Origin: Membranipora membranacea
Lineage: Eukaryota; Bryozoa; Gymnolaemata; Cheilostomatida; Membraniporidae
Assembly (NCBI GenBank): GCA_914767715.1
Contig: OU612066.1
Location: forward strand, 38,848,283 to 38,912,282
Reading direction: 5' to 3'
DNA: 64,000 bases
Shown: positions 1 through 11,654 of the stretch, piece by piece
Numbering within the stretch: the first letter of the stretch is position 1
How the letters are laid out: each line of letters begins with the position of its first letter
Translations under genes and position numbers: made by a program
The notes under the pieces: model-generated
Databases searched by the model: none
Told to the model about the DNA's origin: nothing
The model's input: the letters and a program-made list of their open reading frames with translations, nothing else

Positions 1-937
1 ACGGCAGAGAAGACTCTCTCAAAAGTGTCCAATGAATAATTGATGGCTTTGCTGCCACTAAATTGATGACTTCATTGTCTGGACATTAAAAGTATTTACT
101 CAAGAACAATCAGTGCAAATAAAAAGATGCAATTCCTGTTTGTCACATTTTAAAAGTCAGCACCTTTTCTCACAGACAAAATTTGATGTAAATCTATGAC
201 CAGGGCCGTCACATAGTTATTATAGTGGATTAGTGGATAGTATGTTTAGTTTTAGTTACTGCCTCTAGGCTATATACAGCCATAAAACAATTCATCTTTT
301 CGTGTTTCCAAGTCAATTTAGATTAAGTGATGACACCTCAGCGCTAGGCAGCCACTATGACTGCGTTCTCTCACAGCTTTGTTACGACTAGCTCTGTCAC
401 GAAGCTTCCTGTTGTGTTCTGGGTAGTCGTTATACGCCTCACTAATATAATTATAAGATACCTACTGAGCCCTGCAGCGCTTATTTGCCCTGACATTTTT
501 ATTACGTGATTGCCCACCATATATTGACACTTGGCTCGACTTGTATTATTTATAGCAATCAAGTAGAACAAAAAACAAGCGTGTCCCACCCATATTCACA
601 GTGTAAATACCTGTGTTCTCTGGGCCGGCCAGTATTGCAAAAATTCTTCCTCTATTTCTTAATGTGTGGCATATCCTTTATGCAGCAAAGATTCAGCTGC
701 TAAGATATGTGGTTCAATTTTATTTGAAAATTTTCTAAATATTTATGAGATGTTATCGATTGTGTCATCAGTCATGAGTCGTGAGCCAAACAACCAACCA
801 ATAACTTTCTACATTCAGACAGTATGTTGAGTAACTACTAGAACCTTTTCAGTCAGTGAGTGAAATGGTATAATGTATTATGGAACAATAATATAAATTT
901 ATCTTTATTTATCTTATTTGCTATTTATTATATTTAG
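1..937. other. Upstream/intronic sequence 5' of the first visible Eya exon
   Basis: I see no supportable exon here. The residues expected just before the first visible Eya exon, which carry the Asp nucleophile motif of the HAD phosphatase fold, are not encoded in any frame of this stretch. That exon must lie before the window, and this is most likely intron. Confidence 0.5.
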
Positions 938-3900
938 GATGCATCGCAGTCAGTATCTCTTGGTCTTAGAATGGAGGAACTCATATTTAGTTTAGCAGAT
1001 AGCCATCTATTCTTCAGTGATTTAGAGGAGTGTGATCAAGTCCATATAGATGACGTCTCCTCCGATGATAACGGACAAGACCTCAGGTACTTATTCTAAA
1101 CATATTGCTTGTATTTGGAGAACAGTGTACTGAAACAAGACTAAACAAGCGAGTGATTCTGAACTCAGAGCATGCATATCGAACAATGAATTTTGTAATC
1201 TCCTGACCCAAGAGAGCATTTCTGTTACAACCCACCGTAGCCCTTTGCCCTTGACTTTCCTACCTCTGATTGTTTATACTTATGTTTATTTGCAGCGCAT
1301 ATAATTTCCACACAGACGGTTTCCACCAGGCCTCACAGGGAGCAGGTCTGTGTGTAGCGACAGGAGTACGCGGAGGAGTCGACTGGATGAGGAAATTAGC
1401 GTTCAGATATCGACGAATCAAAGAGCTCTATACAAGCTACAGAAATAATGTGGGAGGTCAGTACTGATATTAGAATCGCTTAGCTTCATGTTAGTCTACT
1501 CAGGGGAGCGAAGTTCGGCTGAGTTTTACTGTTTTAAAAATGACACCATTAGTGATTAAAATGCGATCATATTCATATGACAACTCTCTACTATAGTCTC
1601 AATCATTACGTCATGAGATTGATGATTGTGGAACTGAATTATTTTGTCAACTTCCCTGTGATGACAATATTGCTGAATGATGTTAGCGTCTAGGATGCGT
1701 TACATCAGAGAGTTTGTGATTCTCTTTCTGTTTCGCAGCTGACTGATTCAGGCGCACAAGAATAATAAAACTCTCAAGGAATGTAGGACTATTTATTAAG
1801 CTCTGATGCCAGTCAAAAATCAGAGGATACAAAACTTCTAAAATTAGCCCTGTGTATAATAGCTGTTAGTCTAGTGGAGACTCAAAGTGTTTTGAAGGTT
1901 TTATGATTCAGAGATTTAGTGTGATTTATTGATGCCTATGCATGTTATAAGTTAACTAACAATTCTGAACTTTGTGTTTCGAAAAATGTCAACAGGCTGC
2001 ATCATAAGATTGTATACAACATGACACAATTATATTTGTTAGGGCATTCTTTGTGGCTCCGAGATGTCGGTGTCGATCTAAGTTGTGATTTTTTATCAGG
2101 TTATGCTGAATGACACCATTGTTACCCGATGAGATTGACTTGTGATGAAATTTAGGCTCCCAGTTGTAGTTTTCCTCATTGTAATTTTTTACAAAGATAT
2201 TTTTGATTCAATAGTTACAGAAATGATAACATTGGCACAAAGTCACTGCAATTTAAAATTAAAAAATCTAAATCTGCAAGAGTAAATCAGACAGCAAGTA
2301 TGGTACACAATGTGATGTGTCCGGCACATAAAAAGCACATTATTCCATCCTGATGCTTACTGATAGAATTATCCATAGATAGTCTGTAGGATGGCTCGTT
2401 GAGGTGTTTTTGCTCCATGACTTCCCGCACTGAATACTCGAAATTTGTAAATCTAATTGAATAAATTATTGAACTTGATTAATTTTAGGAGCCGTGACAT
2501 TTTGTACTTTATCATGCTTTTATTTTTTTTTGAAGAAGTCAGTATTCCAAGGGAAGTCAAATCGATATAAATATATATTTTGTCGGGAATACTCTGATGC
2601 TGTTAACTTATATTATATTATTTATATTATATTGTATATTATATTATATTTGATAGGATTATTGGGACCTCAGAAAAGAGAGATGTGGATACAGCTCAGA
2701 CAGGATATGGAGACATTAACAGATTCATGGCTGACTCTCGCTCTCAAATCGCTCAGTATCATCGCTTCTAGGTAAGGGACAGTCAATTCAACCTCAAAAC
2801 TCAATCTTTACCCTCTATGTCTACTTTTACTGCTTACCCGATTGATTGTTAGGAGAATTTTTTTCAAAAAGATTTAAAGAGGGATTATAAAATCTAAATT
2901 AAGATACTGGAAGCAGAGTTAATAAATTGTTAAATGCGTCGCACGGGAGTAAATTTTTAACATGGTTTTCCAATCTAAATTAGTTTATTAATTTTTCACT
3001 TGATTCACTTAAAAGTACACCGATAGTAATTATCTGGTTTTGAGGGAAATCGTCGCTAGTAAAGCTTGTGAGTGAAAATCTATCCGCTCAAAACTGATGA
3101 AAGAAGCACACTAGGTTTATCTCTAATTAACTTTGTGGAAACTGGATACGCTAAAATTAACCTCTTCATTCAAAAAACTAAACGATATCAACGCATTCAT
3201 CTCAAAATGGTTCTGAGGTTTTTCTTAAGATCGGATATAGGTCCGAATGATCTTGAATGTCCAAAATTAGCCGATCACGCTCACGATCACGATCACGCTC
3301 ACGATCACGCTCACGATCACGCTCACGATCACCCCTGCCTGAATCTCTTACTTGCCTGCCTGAATCTCTTACTTTATTTTATGATACATTCAGACATTCA
3401 GGAATGACGAATGGATCTTGGCCTTACGTTATCACAGAGTAAGGATATCCTTACTCTGTGACGTTATCATCCCAAGTTGAAGGGTTTGCAAACTCTTAGA
3501 ATTTGACATCATTCTAAAAACTGGTTTTGAAAAGTGAATTATTCAGCACAATAGAAGTGCAAATTTTGTCTTTGGCTTTACTGCATTTTTGTTGAGCAAA
3601 CATGATAAACACTTTGCTATTGTAACTTGTTCATACAACAGTAGGAATGAAAAGAATTACACAGTAAATAGAAGACCATTTTTTGAGAGAGTTAACACAT
3701 AGGCTTGTATGCTGATGTGCAAACACTGTGACTAGGCTTAACTACCTCTTGTCACAATGTAAATAGGAATGAAGAGGTATATATGATATGCCAGTTCACA
3801 GCTTGCCAAGCTTTACTCTCTTATGTACCTGCTGGGTCAGTGTATGAGTCCTTAAAACATACAAACTCAGAGTGTGTTTCTAGGCTGGACGCGCATGAGT

Positions 3901-5530
3901 TAGGGGTGGCTGTAGGTACCACACCTTGTACAATAAGTATAAAGTACAGTGGCTATGGCGTAGTCATTTCTGCCATTCTGAGAAGAGGTGCTAAAATCGA
4001 TACAATGATTAGTACAAACCGGCTTTGTGCTTTAGCTTATGTTTTTGAGATTTTGAGAAACTTTTAATGGTTTTCTATGATTTAATCAAAATATGATCTG
4101 TCAAGATTTCCATAGTAATGAGATATTTCAAGCTCTAGAAGAAAACGTAATTAGTTTTTTATCACAATTTGTGACTGTGTAAAATAAATTTCTATTATTT
4201 AAGACTAACTCTTCAGGCCACAAAATATGGTTAGTGTTTTGATAGAAGATTTCTTCGGGTAAAAATCACATCATTTTATCTGGGCAGCTCTCATTGGTTG
4301 TTTACTTTGATGTGCTTATGATCCTATTACAGCGCAAAGTCAAGGATAATCGCTGCCTCATCTATATATCCATCCCTTTGTTACACACTGTCGACACAGC
4401 TAAGCTCCCAAATCTCTCTTTGTGTCGTATTATAGAGAAGAGAGTTACTAAATGTAGACACTCTGTTATCAAACAGTTACAAAACATGAAGCAGCCCTAA
4501 ACACTTATTGTTACATGATAACTAAAGCTTCAGATTTCTACGATGTTCTCAGAGTACAAACCCTAGAGACCATCGAGACCCTCGAGTCGGCGGAGAGTGA
4601 ACCCTCCGCTATCAGCGGGTCTATCTATTAGGGTATCATTTCTCCTTGTAATCAGTTCACTTTGAAAATCATGTGAAAATTAATCGAATAATCAGATTAC
4701 GAGTATTTATATTATTTCCATTCATAGAATTATATTTATATCTGTGTTCTTATTACAGAAACAACTGTGTGAATATTCTGGTGACATCATCTACTCTAGT
4801 ACCGACCATATCTAAGACATTATTATACGGACTCAGCGGGGCCTTTGACATTGATAATATATACAGCGCTGCCAAAATAGGTGAGACTTTATGTTCTAAC
4901 ATGATGTATCCCTGAGAATGAATTGCCAGATCATCAGACTCCGAGTCATCCACCCATCATTATGTCGTTCGTATATCGTTTGGGAGTTGTGCTTCCAATC
5001 ATTCACAGTGCATCGCTACAACTCCATAGCCATCCGAGGGGTTATGGTCCCTATTTCATATAAACCCAACAAGGTAAGTCTGTTATTTTTTTTAAGGCAG
5101 ACATTAAACTATACAGTTAATTATGCACTTTTATGGTTTGACTTTTATCTTACAGGCAAGGAGAGCTGTTTTGAAAGGATATCTACAAGGTTTGGTAGGA
5201 AGTGTACATATGTAGTCATCGGTGACGGGCGGGACGAAGAGGTGTCCGCAAAACAGGTCAGTGTTTAAATAAGTGGAAACTCAACTATATATACTTTGTT
5301 TAATGACGTAGTGATACTAACCCGGAAGTCGGGTATGTTGTTGTTATAAACCTATGAAGGATTCATCTTGACTTTTACTAATAGTGGCAACATTTCCGTA
5401 TCACAAATTAAAATCTCATATTATATAATTGAGTGATTTTATTTTTTAGCTAAACTGGCCATTTTGGAGAGTGACGACACATTCGGATTTGGCAGCCTTA
5501 CATCATGCTTTAGACCTGGGATATCTCTGA
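938..5530 (+). CDS. eya: Eyes absent (Eya) C-terminal phosphatase domain, 5' truncated by window start
   Basis: Six exons in consistent phase: 938-1086, 1296-1456, 2657-2771, 4759-4880, 5156-5256 and 5450-5530 (TGA at 5528-5530), together 242 residues. All introns are GT-AG. Directly readable hallmarks of the Eya domain are [55 protein letters not shown]-free [31 protein letters not shown] and the terminal HALDLGYL. Eya proteins are haloacid-dehalogenase-type tyrosine phosphatases and also transcription cofactors of Six/So proteins in the retinal-determination network, acting in nucleus and cytoplasm. HAD motif II (the LVT stretch), motif III (Lys before GKESC) and motif IV (IGDG followed by acidic residues) are present. 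Motif I (DLDET type) and the N-terminal transactivation region lie outside the window. No frameshift or internal stop is seen. A possible poly(A) signal lies at about 6312, fairly far from the stop. Family assignment is very secure. Confidence 0.96.
2600..2655. repeat. TA-rich low-complexity tract before Eya exon 3
   Basis: The last ~55 bases of this Eya intron are an almost pure TTATAT/TATTA tract that runs up to the splice acceptor at 2656. It takes the place of a normal polypyrimidine tract. Confidence 0.6.
3273..3332. repeat. Short tandem repeat, 6/12-bp unit (CACGATCACGCT type)
   Basis: About five 12-bp units of alternating CACGAT/CACGCT lie inside the large Eya intron (2772-4758). The Ser-Arg or His-Asp strings produced in translation are a by-product of the repeat and are not evidence of a gene. 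Confidence 0.85.
3432..3461. repeat. Perfect 30-bp palindrome without spacer
   Basis: The sequence reads identically on both strands over 30 bases, centred on GATATC (arm TCACAGAGTAAG...). It lies in the Eya intron 2772-4758. It could extrude as a hairpin, could be a remnant of a fold-back element, or could be a read or assembly artefact. Confidence 0.8.
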
Positions 5531-8500
5531 ATTATCTACTTCACCATCCGCATCATCAGCAAGCTCCGTATACTTATCATCATCATCTTATCTGTGATTT
5601 ATCTGCAAGGGGAGACAAACTTGTCATTTTAGATTTTTAACATAATATCATAATTATTATATAACACTTCTTTTTTAATTTAAAACCAGACCAATTTTGT
5701 GTCCTATGTTTTTACAAAGACCGTATTTAGGCCAGATAGTCTGTCCTGGTTGTGACCTAGTTTCTCATTGATTCGCTTCACTGACTATCATGAGATAATA
5801 CTGCTGACGACATGTTTTTCCACGAATACTTATCTGAGGGCAGCAGTTTTACCCGATAAGTTTAGATTTATTTTTTGTAGCCATTATTACTGTTGGAACG
5901 AGACAAAGTCATGAATCATTTAGTTTCTAATCTAGGTGTGCGTATCGCGTACCCCTCATATCCTGTATGATGACATCATCACCCCGACAGATATTACAGT
6001 GTACAGTCGTGTCTGCTGATAGGGTCAAGGTCAGCCTTATTTATTTTTCTTGCTTATTTGTTGTTGAGCAGGCGATGACCATCAATTGTAAAAAAAGCTC
6101 AAAATTTTCATTAAGACTTTTTGCAATGTCAATCATAAGCTTCTCGACAAATCAATATTCCAATTTTATAAAAGATCTTCTGTAACATCTTTGTAAAGCT
6201 GAATGTTCTAAATATCAGAAGCAGATATATCTATAAGCTGAACTTTTACTTAAACTTATCCAACATATTATTATTATTATTCACAGAGAAATCTGAAATA
6301 GACATATATGAAAATAAAATAAGACATATCCAAACATACTATTACGTGTCATCCGTAGTTAGAAAAGCTTATCTTATTTGTGACAAGAAAAAAAGGGCCA
6401 AGAAGTCATCATCATAATAATGATGACGATAATGATGATGGTTTTAGATAGCTGCTTGTGACCACAGTTTGTGTGTTATGAAAACACAGCTGTGAACACC
6501 TGATTCCAAAAATCTACACAATCTTAAATCTAATTAGTAGAAATCAATCAAGAAACAACTTCAGCGCTCTGTAGGGCTGAGACGGTGCTTTCATAATAAT
6601 TCCAATCTGAAACGCCATAAATAAGCTAAGGACACTTGTTTCAGCCCTAGAGCTAGGCAAGTATTTATGAAATTCTGATTTTTTATTGGTTTTGTTGGGA
6701 AACTATGTTGATTATTATTCTTTTACGGCTAATGTCAACACCCAGTTATCAAATCTGCTAATTAAATTAGCTTTATAGTGTTTATTTTTTAGTGAAAAAC
6801 AAACTCATAATCTTACTTTTTGGGTTCATTCAATTACCCAATTAGGTGTATCTTGAATGCCTCTGTAAACTATAAAAGCCCACAGCATCCCCTTCTAACC
6901 TTCTCCTAGGATTCACTTAGGTGGGGACAGCTTTGTGAGCTGTAGCGGTATCAGCTATTAATTTTCCTGAAATTTCCTCTCACCGAATGGTTTGTTGTGG
7001 AAGCCTACTGATGTGATATGAGAAGATAATTCTGCATTATGACCAGGGGAGTCATGAATACTACTTACAAATAACTATCACTATCCTTCCTATGAAGTGA
7101 CCCTAATTAGACCATTCTGATAGCCCTACCCTGAATCAGCTAACCCTTTGTCTCTAGTTGACTATATCTAGAGCTAGGTCTCACACACCCGTGGGTCAGG
7201 CTTGTATTGTAAGGATTATCCTACAGGGCCTTTACTCGAGACAGGTCAGAGAAACCCAACCCAACCAATTTTCTTGTTTCAGGTAATATCTTAAAACTCC
7301 AGGCTTAATCATTTTGCAGCAACAATATTCCAATCTTCATATTGGGGAAAATGACTTTGAGATTAAAATTAAATATTATGCAGCCTCACAGACAAAGAGT
7401 ATCAATATCTGACTGGATAAAAATTCTGTCAGAATAAGTTTTTTATACTTCATATACTCCCTTTCATCAATGAACTCCCTCTCATTGCTTTCATGGTGAA
7501 GTAAAACAAAAACAGAAGTTGTTTTACCTTGATGACAGGGAGTACAACCCACAAATACAAAGACAAAGTCCGCTAGTTTGTTTTATTGTTTTGTGACTAA
7601 ATTAATCTCTGTAAGCTATCCAGCCAGGAATTTAACCTACCAACATGATTAGATTATAAATATTTAACAAAGACTTTGAAGTTGGTATTGTGCCAAAATC
7701 CGCCAGTGATATTCATATAATATTCTGATCTCTCCCAATGAAGATTGCAATCTTGTTTGGTCAAGATCAAGTCAAGATCAAGTCAAGATCAAGTCAAGAT
7801 CAAGTCAAGATCAAGTCAAGATCAAGTCAAGATCAAGTCAAGATCAAGTCAAGATCAAGTCAAGATCAAGTCAAGATCAAGTCAAGATCAAGTCAAGATC
7901 AAGTCAAGATCAAGACACCTTGGTTTGATGAAATACTGCCTAGGAAAGCTACCATGAAGATTGATGTATGTTCGAACTATAATGAGGAATTCATGGCTGC
8001 ATGCTAAGACTAATAGCTTTGACTGTTTCTCATTTATATTGTTCTCTGCTGACAAAATATCCATCATCTCTTTATTAGGTCGTTATTTTCAACATTTTGA
8101 TTTTCTCCATGATTTTTTCAGATCAAAGCTGTAATCAAGATGTCAAATACCTCACATTTATAAAATGCCTTCCATGTCAGCAAAACAACAAAAATTCTAT
8201 TTCCTGTTCACAGTTGAAGCTTCTCATCTTCAAAATAACTCCGATCTGATAATTTGCAACTAGGGTAATAATAGCAATGATATAGGTTCTGTCTAGGGTT
8301 CAATGTGCCTCAAATCAAAAGAGTAATTTAAAAATAAGTGTGAGATCTTCGGATTGGATTGTCCATCCATGTATTCGCACCAACATCTGAGGAAATAATT
8401 TATAACTTCTTATTCATTGTGTTTGATTGGTTGAGCTATGATATAAAATTTTGCACAATTGGTTGATATGCTTGCTGATTGTGTAGCTATATAATAATCC

Positions 8501-8585
8501 TAGATAGTTAAACAGTATACCCAGGGCTACCATCTCTCCTCCACCAGAGACGTGGTATATATTGTGGTCCCGGTTAGTTCCCAGG
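5531..8585. other. Intergenic region between Eya and the CUB gene
   Basis: About 3 kb without a supportable gene. An exon-like open stretch with a donor at its 3' side (about 5937-6030) could not be linked to any partner exon. It holds the 11-bp minisatellite at 7761-7915. The Eya 3' UTR probably occupies the first several hundred bases. Confidence 0.5.
7761..7915. repeat. Minisatellite, 11-bp unit (TCAAGATCAAG), about 14 copies
   Basis: Near-perfect head-to-tail copies of an 11-base unit. Because 11 is not a multiple of 3, the repeat reads through several frames, which creates spurious Ser/Gln/Asp-rich open frames. I regard it as intergenic and non-coding. Confidence 0.92.
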
Positions 8586-10724
8586 ATGGCTCGGAATATT
8601 CTGTTTATTTTGATGGTGTTACATATTTTACCATCAATGAAAGGAGAACACATTACCAATGAGCAGGTACTGTACAAGTATGACATGATAGCGCAGCAGA
8701 TTTTAGACGTCCATCTGGTGATTGAGAGAACTGATGGTGAGTGGAAGCGCACTCATGTTGATTGCCAAGACTGATGTAATTATGGCCGAAACAAGTTTAA
8801 ATAAAAAATTAATAAATAATAAGATAAATCCCAAAAAAAGAATACGCATCTAATTTTTGTGGTTTGTATTATAATGCTCACGGTTGGACAATAGCTCTGT
8901 TCAAGTAATGTTGCATACTCAACAGGCAGAGAAATTCTGTTGGAGTTTTAAGTTTGCTATTGGTAAATATCCCTCATATTTCTAATCTTCCCGTTGTTAG
9001 ATTTTCATCAGCTGACCAAATTCATATTTTATTTTAACATAAATAGAGGGATATCTATCCCATGATGGGATATGACCTCTGTGTGTTTTGCAGCTAAGAA
9101 CAAGCAGCAGTGTGCGTTGAGATGTTCCCCAGGGCTTGGCTGTGAGTCTGCAGTGTATGATATGGAGAGCAGGTCATGTTCCCTTCTGAATCAGACGCTC
9201 AATCAGACCCACCCTAACCGAGATGGACCTCTCTGTTATATCTGGATGATTGATATCATTCAGCCTGCAGCTCACAACATGGCTTTCTCATACACCAGCG
9301 GTGGTTATAGCAACAGGGCGTTCTCAGCATTCCCATCATCACCATCAGCATCACCCCAAGTAACTGCAACATCGGCAGCAACAGCAGCGGTAACATCTTC
9401 TGTGTCATCAACAACACCACCAGCTGATGTTCAAACTACAGCAATAGCCACCTCTGCCCCCAAAACAACAACAGAAACAGCCACAAAAACATCCACAGAA
9501 ACATCCACAGAAACAACTACAGAAACAACAACAGAAACAACAACAGAAACAATCACAGAAAGAACTACAGAAATACTGGCGACGACAACACAAGTAGATA
9601 GCTCTGATACTCTGCAATCAGTGGGTAAATCTCTAAACACAACCTGTATGTTTCTCTCCAGTCCGTCACAGTTATATGGTTACAGCTCACTTCTTGGCAG
9701 AGACATTTATCAATATTATTTGTTATCTTTTATCTGTTTCCTGCTGATTTTTTCACGTTGTACGTCACAGACTTAATATAATTACATACAACTGGATACT
9801 TATGCATTTGTGACAAATATACAGATAATGATAACTTTGTGATCACTGTAGATGTGTGTAATAATATGGGATGTAGATATGGATGTGACGCAACGTCATG
9901 TAGATGTTTCCCAGAAATAACCTCCGTATCATATAATAGCAAATACAGGTGTCTAGGTAAGCTGCAGTATTGTTCGCTTATTTAATAAAATTGTTTCCCT
10001 GCTGAATTTCACTGATTTAATGTGATGCAATGGATGGTATTATCATCTCAACAAATCATTCTGTGTTGGGGGCTTTAGATAGAAGACAGATTTGAAGAGC
10101 CTTGATAGATGAGGCCTTTACCTCAGTGTGAAGTTTGTGTAGAGCTATCGTATTTACGTGTAATTTTTACCAGGGCGATGTGACTATTGTACTGTATCAT
10201 ATCTTGATTCTAATGCCCACGACTTGAAGGATGAGACAGGTTATACGCGAGGCTGGTTCGAATCGACAGGCTATCCCGGCAGTTACTCAAGAAATCTGGA
10301 TTATACCTGGAGGATCGCCGTGGACAGGTACAGCTCTCTACAGCTCACTTTTTACAGATTTCAGGTATACAGTTTATTTTATCAATCATTTATTAATGTT
10401 GATTTATTATTATATGTGCTTTTATTTATATAACATTTTCTTGGTAGTGGAGTTTACAGTCACTCGATAAAAATCTCATTCCGAACCCCAATCAGAACAA
10501 TGAATTAACATGCTTGCGGCTCATTAAGTATATCTTAGTTTAAGTTACATCGATTGTGGCGTTCCGTCGTGGACACCTGAATATCAGCACCAGCATACCA
10601 GCTCAGACCATACAGCTCTAGGTTTATACTACAAAGAATACATGAGGTACCGAATAGCATTAACTTACTGTGTCATGTTTTGTTGATATCCTGATACTGA
10701 TACTGATTGTGGCATTCCATAATG

Positions 10725-10755
<31 letters not shown>

Positions 10756-11080
10756 CATGCAATGCACCGCATAGCATTAGCATGTAACAATGTCATATGT
10801 CTGATATTCCTTTCCACAGATCAAACAATGCGATCGAGCAGGAAGCCGGCATAATGAGTACAGTGAAGGTATAACATGTGACTATGATGACTATTTTGGA
10901 GTGGCTGACGGGATGGACCTGCTCGCCTATTACTGCGGTACAATACACACCTCAGATCTACCGTACAAGCCTCCTCTAATCACTCTCCCCTCCTCGCTAC
11001 AGCGCGTTAAGTTTCGCTTTGTGTCTGGGAGTAGCACATGTAGTGTCGGAAAGCTCCTTGTTTACTTTGAACTTCAGTAG
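8586..11080 (+). CDS. Secreted PAN/apple-like, mucin-like and CUB-domain protein
   Basis: Five exons joined in consistent phase: 8586-8736, 9094-9624, 9825-9956, 10174-10364 and 10820-11080 (TAG at 11078), 421 residues. The start MARNILFILMVLHILPSMKG is a typical signal peptide, so the product should be secreted. Residues ~50-95 contain a Cys pattern like a PAN/apple module (CALRCSPGLGCESAVYDM...CSLL). Residues ~125-215 are rich in Thr, Ser, Ala and Glu with TTTETTTE-type repeats, a likely O-glycosylated stalk. Exon 3 encodes a compact eight-Cys module (CNNMGCRYGCDATSCRC). Exons 4-5 encode a CUB domain (GWFESTGYPGSYSRN ... YCGT ... VKFRF), the only part I would name firmly. CUB domains bind proteins or carbohydrates outside cells. 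Poly(A) signals AATAAA lie at 11289 and 11296. The exact ligand and orthology are unknown, and more 5' exons are possible. Confidence 0.8.
10725..10750. repeat. (TA)n microsatellite
   Basis: Thirteen uninterrupted TA units in the last intron of the CUB-domain gene. Confidence 0.95.
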
Positions 11081-11288
11081 TGTATCCACATTGTGTTTTT
11101 ACTTTCTATTTCTAAATGGTAGGTTTCGTAATGTGTGTAGTCTATTGTAAGGACTGAGTAATGATAGAGTATTATAGCGTTGTTCGTGTGTATGTATATT
11201 GGTGTAATGGTGTATAAGTGTAATGGTGTATAAGTTGCTCCAAAGTTGACCTCATCCATCGATCATACATTTTGACTGTCAAATTTAC

Positions 11289-11301
11289 AATAAATAATAA
11301 A
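11289..11301 (+). promoter_or_regulatory. Polyadenylation signals of the CUB-domain gene
   Basis: Two overlapping-range AATAAA hexamers begin at 11289 and 11296, about 210 bases after the TAG stop and followed by an A-rich run. This fits a short 3' UTR. Confidence 0.6.
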
Positions 11302-11654
11302 AAATGGATCCCCTCCAAATGGGTTATCTATGAGTTGCTGTTAGTTCTAAATATTTTGGACATGATCAGTTATATTGTTCATTCGTTCTGTTTGACACTT
11401 TATCTGCAGCGACTAGCTAAGGATAAGTTTAGTTCCCGGTAGCCCCTTCAGTCTGAAACTTTTTATCTTGAGTTTGATTTGTGGTTGTTGTCCACCATCA
11501 AAGTGCTGTAGTTGATGACTACAATTCCTAGATCATCCACAGAAGTTCGTAGAAATGCCTTTTATTGTTGCCTTCATCGCTTTTTTTTTGTGAACATCAG
11601 TGCAAAAATAATCAGGAAATATTGTGTCACACTGTCTTTTTCACCCAACGATTG

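Noticed and set aside
3257-3442. Ser-Arg repeat open frame resembling an SR protein
   Set aside because: It is produced by the CACGAT/CACGCT simple repeat inside an Eya intron; no flanking exon supports it.
7738-8007. Open frames of repeated Ser/Gln/Asp/Lys
   Set aside because: Translation of an 11-bp minisatellite in several frames; no other sign of a gene.
8552-8562. TATA-like GGTATATATTG upstream of the CUB gene ATG
   Set aside because: It is only about 25 bases from the start codon, too close for a TATA-driven start upstream of the ATG.
9408-9640. - strand Cys-rich and Val-rich open frames
   Set aside because: Antisense shadows of the Thr/Glu-rich repeat of the CUB-domain gene.
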